Positions 62,637 through 64,000 of a stretch of 64,000 bases of DNA are shown piece by piece. The notes under the pieces are model-generated. The model worked only from the letters and a program-made list of their open reading frames with translations, was not told where the DNA came from and searched no databases. The DNA is from an uncultured Parabacteroides sp. (lineage in GTDB: Bacteria > Bacteroidota > Bacteroidia > Bacteroidales > Tannerellaceae), in contig UQLN01000006.1 in the NCBI GenBank assembly GCA_900541965.1, positions 1 through 64,000 of the forward strand, in the 5' to 3' direction. Within the stretch, counting starts at the first letter, position 1, and each line of letters begins with the position of its first letter. A program made the translations under genes and the position numbers.

Positions 62637-62672
62637 GACAGTTCCGACACCGGTTGGGACTGTCTTTTTTTT
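62637..62672 (+). terminator. Intrinsic terminator after ackA
   Basis: A 9-bp stem with one G-T pair (GACAGTTCC at 62637-62645 and GGGACTGTC at 62656-62664), a 10-nt loop and eight T residues. Confidence 0.9.
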
Positions 62673-62700
62673 GTTTATTTATAAATGTTGTGAAAAAAGA

Positions 62701-62958
62701 ATGCCAAAAGTGACACAGGTAATAATGAAAAAACGGTCACTTTTGACATTTGTCGAATTGATAAAATATAGTGAAAAAGGGTTAGTGGGAACAAATGTAA
62801 AAGATGCAGTAAAAGGAGGCAAGTATCCCTGTCCCATTTTGGAGCAAATGGGACTTATTGTTTTGAAATGGGACTTGTTTGAGGAAGAAGCAAACAGAAT
62901 AAGTAATGATTTCAGGCAAGTACGGAGGCTATGTACATGTAGATCATCATCCCTATAA
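62701..62958 (+). CDS. Doubtful small hypothetical ORF overlapping mgtE
   Basis: 85 residues from the ATG at 62701. I do not recognise it. The first part (KKRSLLTFVELIKYSEKGL, then KDAVKGGKYPCPILEQMGLI) reads like a real but unknown small protein; the last 15 residues are read in the opposite strand of the mgtE end and look random. It starts just after the ackA terminator T-run. It could be a remnant or a chance ORF. Confidence 0.2.
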   Translation: MPKVTQVIMKKRSLLTFVELIKYSEKGLVGTNVKDAVKGGKYPCPILEQMGLIVLKWDLFEEEANRISNDFRQVRRLCTCRSSSL

Positions 62959-64000
62959 TATCGTTTGTAATTGTGATAAACGGACCGGTAGCCAGTGCCG
63001 GGTCTATTTTGAAACGGTCTAGTGTCATCGGTACTAATGTGCCGAATATACTGGCAAACATAACAACCGCAAAAAGGCTTAATGATACAGATGCGGTAAT
63101 GCCGCGGTCTCCCAAGAAAAAGAAATTATAGATAAATACTACAATACTGATGATGCTGGCATTAATTAATGAAACAACGGATTCCTTTAATATCTGAGGG
63201 ATAATGTTGCCACCTTTCAGTGTGTTGTTGGCAAGGCCTTGTACAATGATAGCGGATGATTGTATTCCGACATTTCCTCCGGTACCCCCGATAAGTGGAA
63301 TGAATAATGCCATTTTAGGATTTATGGCAAAACTGCTTTCAAAATTTCCAAGTATGACTGAATTACCAAGTCCTCCAATCATACCGATTAACAACCAGGG
63401 TAAACGGGCGGCAGTCTGGGTGAATACATTATCGGAAGTTTCGACGTCCTGAGAGATACCGGAAGCCAACTGGTAGTCGCGTTCATGTTGTTCACGTACT
63501 TCATCCATTACGTCGTCGATGGTAATACGACCGACCAACCGTCCGATACTATCGACAACAGGTAGTGCAACCAAGTCGTATTTTTCGATTGTCTGTGTAA
63601 CTTCTTCAATGCTGTCGCTGTCGCGGACTGAAATCGGTTCCTTCTTCATTACATGTTTTATTTTTGAAACAGAAGGATTTGTTATCAGTTTTTGAAGTGG
63701 AAGTACACCACGAAGACGCTCGTCGTCATCTACTACATACACATAATAGATCTCGTCCATGTCTTCGGCTTGCTTACGCATCTCATCGATACATTTGGGC
63801 ATACTCCAGTTCTCGTTGACAACGATCATCTCAGTACCCATCAAACCACCAGCGGTATCTTCATCGTATTTCAACAAATCGACGATGTCTCCGGCTTGTT
63901 CGACATCTTCAATATGTGAGAGGATTTCTTCCTGGGTGTCTTCATCCAGCTCACGCATCAAATCAACAGCATCGTCGGTTTCCATATTGTCGACGAAGCG
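62912..64000 (-). CDS. mgtE: MgtE-type magnesium transporter (5' end outside window)
   Basis: Reading frame open from the right window edge (RFVDNMETDDAVDLMREL, an MgtE N-domain helix) to the stop at 62912, 362 codons seen. Visible parts: the end of the cytoplasmic N domain with acidic repeats (DEDTQEEILSHIEDVEQAGD), two CBS domains (TAGGLMGTEMIVVNENWSMP and MKKEPISVRDSDSIEEVTQT) that gate by magnesium binding, then five membrane helices (LPWLLIGMIGGLGNSVILG; PLIGGTGGNVGIQSSAI; ITNDIIGMMIYMYIASVLA). Magnesium-selective channel of the inner membrane. The true start lies beyond position 64000. Confidence 0.93.
   Translation of the reverse strand, partial: RFVDNMETDDAVDLMRELDEDTQEEILSHIEDVEQAGDIVDLLKYDEDTAGGLMGTEMIVVNENWSMPKCIDEMRKQAEDMDEIYYVYVVDDDERLRGVLPLQKLITNPSVSKIKHVMKKEPISVRDSDSIEEVTQTIEKYDLVALPVVDSIGRLVGRITIDDVMDEVREQHERDYQLASGISQDVETSDNVFTQTAARLPWLLIGMIGGLGNSVILGNFESSFAINPKMALFIPLIGGTGGNVGIQSSAIIVQGLANNTLKGGNIIPQILKESVVSLINASIISIVVFIYNFFFLGDRGITASVSLSLFAVVMFASIFGTLVPMTLDRFKIDPALATGPFITITNDIIGMMIYMYIASVLA

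Noticed and set aside
1..64000. tRNA, rRNA, CRISPR array, phage or transposase genes
   Set aside because: None was seen by eye in the intergenic regions; a dedicated tRNA and covariance search would be needed to be sure.

Overview
The window looks like a chromosomal segment of a gut-type Bacteroidales bacterium, most likely Parabacteroides or a close relative. This rests on two SusC/SusD outer-membrane nutrient-uptake loci with ECF sigma/FecR control, a fimbrillin lipoprotein cluster, many SPII lipoproteins, and promoters with the Bacteroidetes -7 box TAnnTTTG instead of sigma70-type boxes. The genus is inferred from overall gene style; no marker gene was compared. No tRNA, rRNA, CRISPR array, phage module or transposase gene was seen.

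Layout. 1-6576 (minus strand): ECF sigma factor, FecR anti-sigma, SusC with STN signalling domain, and a SusD cut by the window edge. 6577-8340: hairpin-bearing intergenic region and a stand-alone TrpB2-type tryptophan synthase beta chain. 8497-12553 (plus): two tandem 407-residue outer-membrane barrel paralogues separated by a 560-bp dispersed repeat, the second translationally coupled to an RmlD-like reductase. 12550-15825 (minus): small outer-membrane barrel, GH29 alpha-L-fucosidase, aspartate-semialdehyde dehydrogenase. 15954-19281 (plus): secreted lamin-tail-domain protein and a YitT-family membrane protein. 19487-31510 (minus): M16 peptidase, then a second sigma/FecR/SusC/SusD locus ending in a protein that fuses an endonuclease/exonuclease/phosphatase (EEP) domain to a calcineurin-like phosphoesterase. 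31714-38230 (plus): GT87-type membrane glycosyltransferase, giant DUF2723 (GT117) membrane protein, polysaccharide deacetylase and S28/S37-like serine peptidase. 38392-45976 (minus): clostripain-like peptidase, a small hypothetical protein, a fimbrillin cluster, an AraC regulator and a GHL10 lipoprotein. 46858-55385 (plus): uvrA, a large multi-PAS sensor histidine kinase and a DUF2339 membrane protein. 55478-58502 (minus): PI-PLC-X lipoprotein and murF. 58595-62592 (plus): folP-cdaA and pta-ackA. 62912-64000 (minus): mgtE, cut by the window edge.

How the parts work together. The two SusCD loci are cell-surface sensing systems: the SusC STN domain would contact FecR across the periplasm and release the sigma factor. 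The second locus has no glycoside hydrolase; its only enzyme carries two separate metal-dependent phosphoesterase active sites, suggesting uptake of a phosphate-ester substrate such as nucleic acid, nucleotides or phospho-sugars/inositols. The core genes (asd, murF, folP, cdaA, pta, ackA, uvrA, mgtE) are ordinary housekeeping.

The most unusual non-coding signal is a pair of about 560-bp intergenic elements (9804-10363 and 46166-46727) 36 kb apart in the same orientation. Each has short inverted ends, an internal degenerate array of about 22-nt units and a perfectly shared 40-nt core, and each ends about 60 bp upstream of the -7 box of the next gene. Neither encodes a credible protein. A separate 139-bp palindrome (21367-21505) and a 27-bp inverted repeat enclosing a terminator (38238-38388) add to the repeat content.
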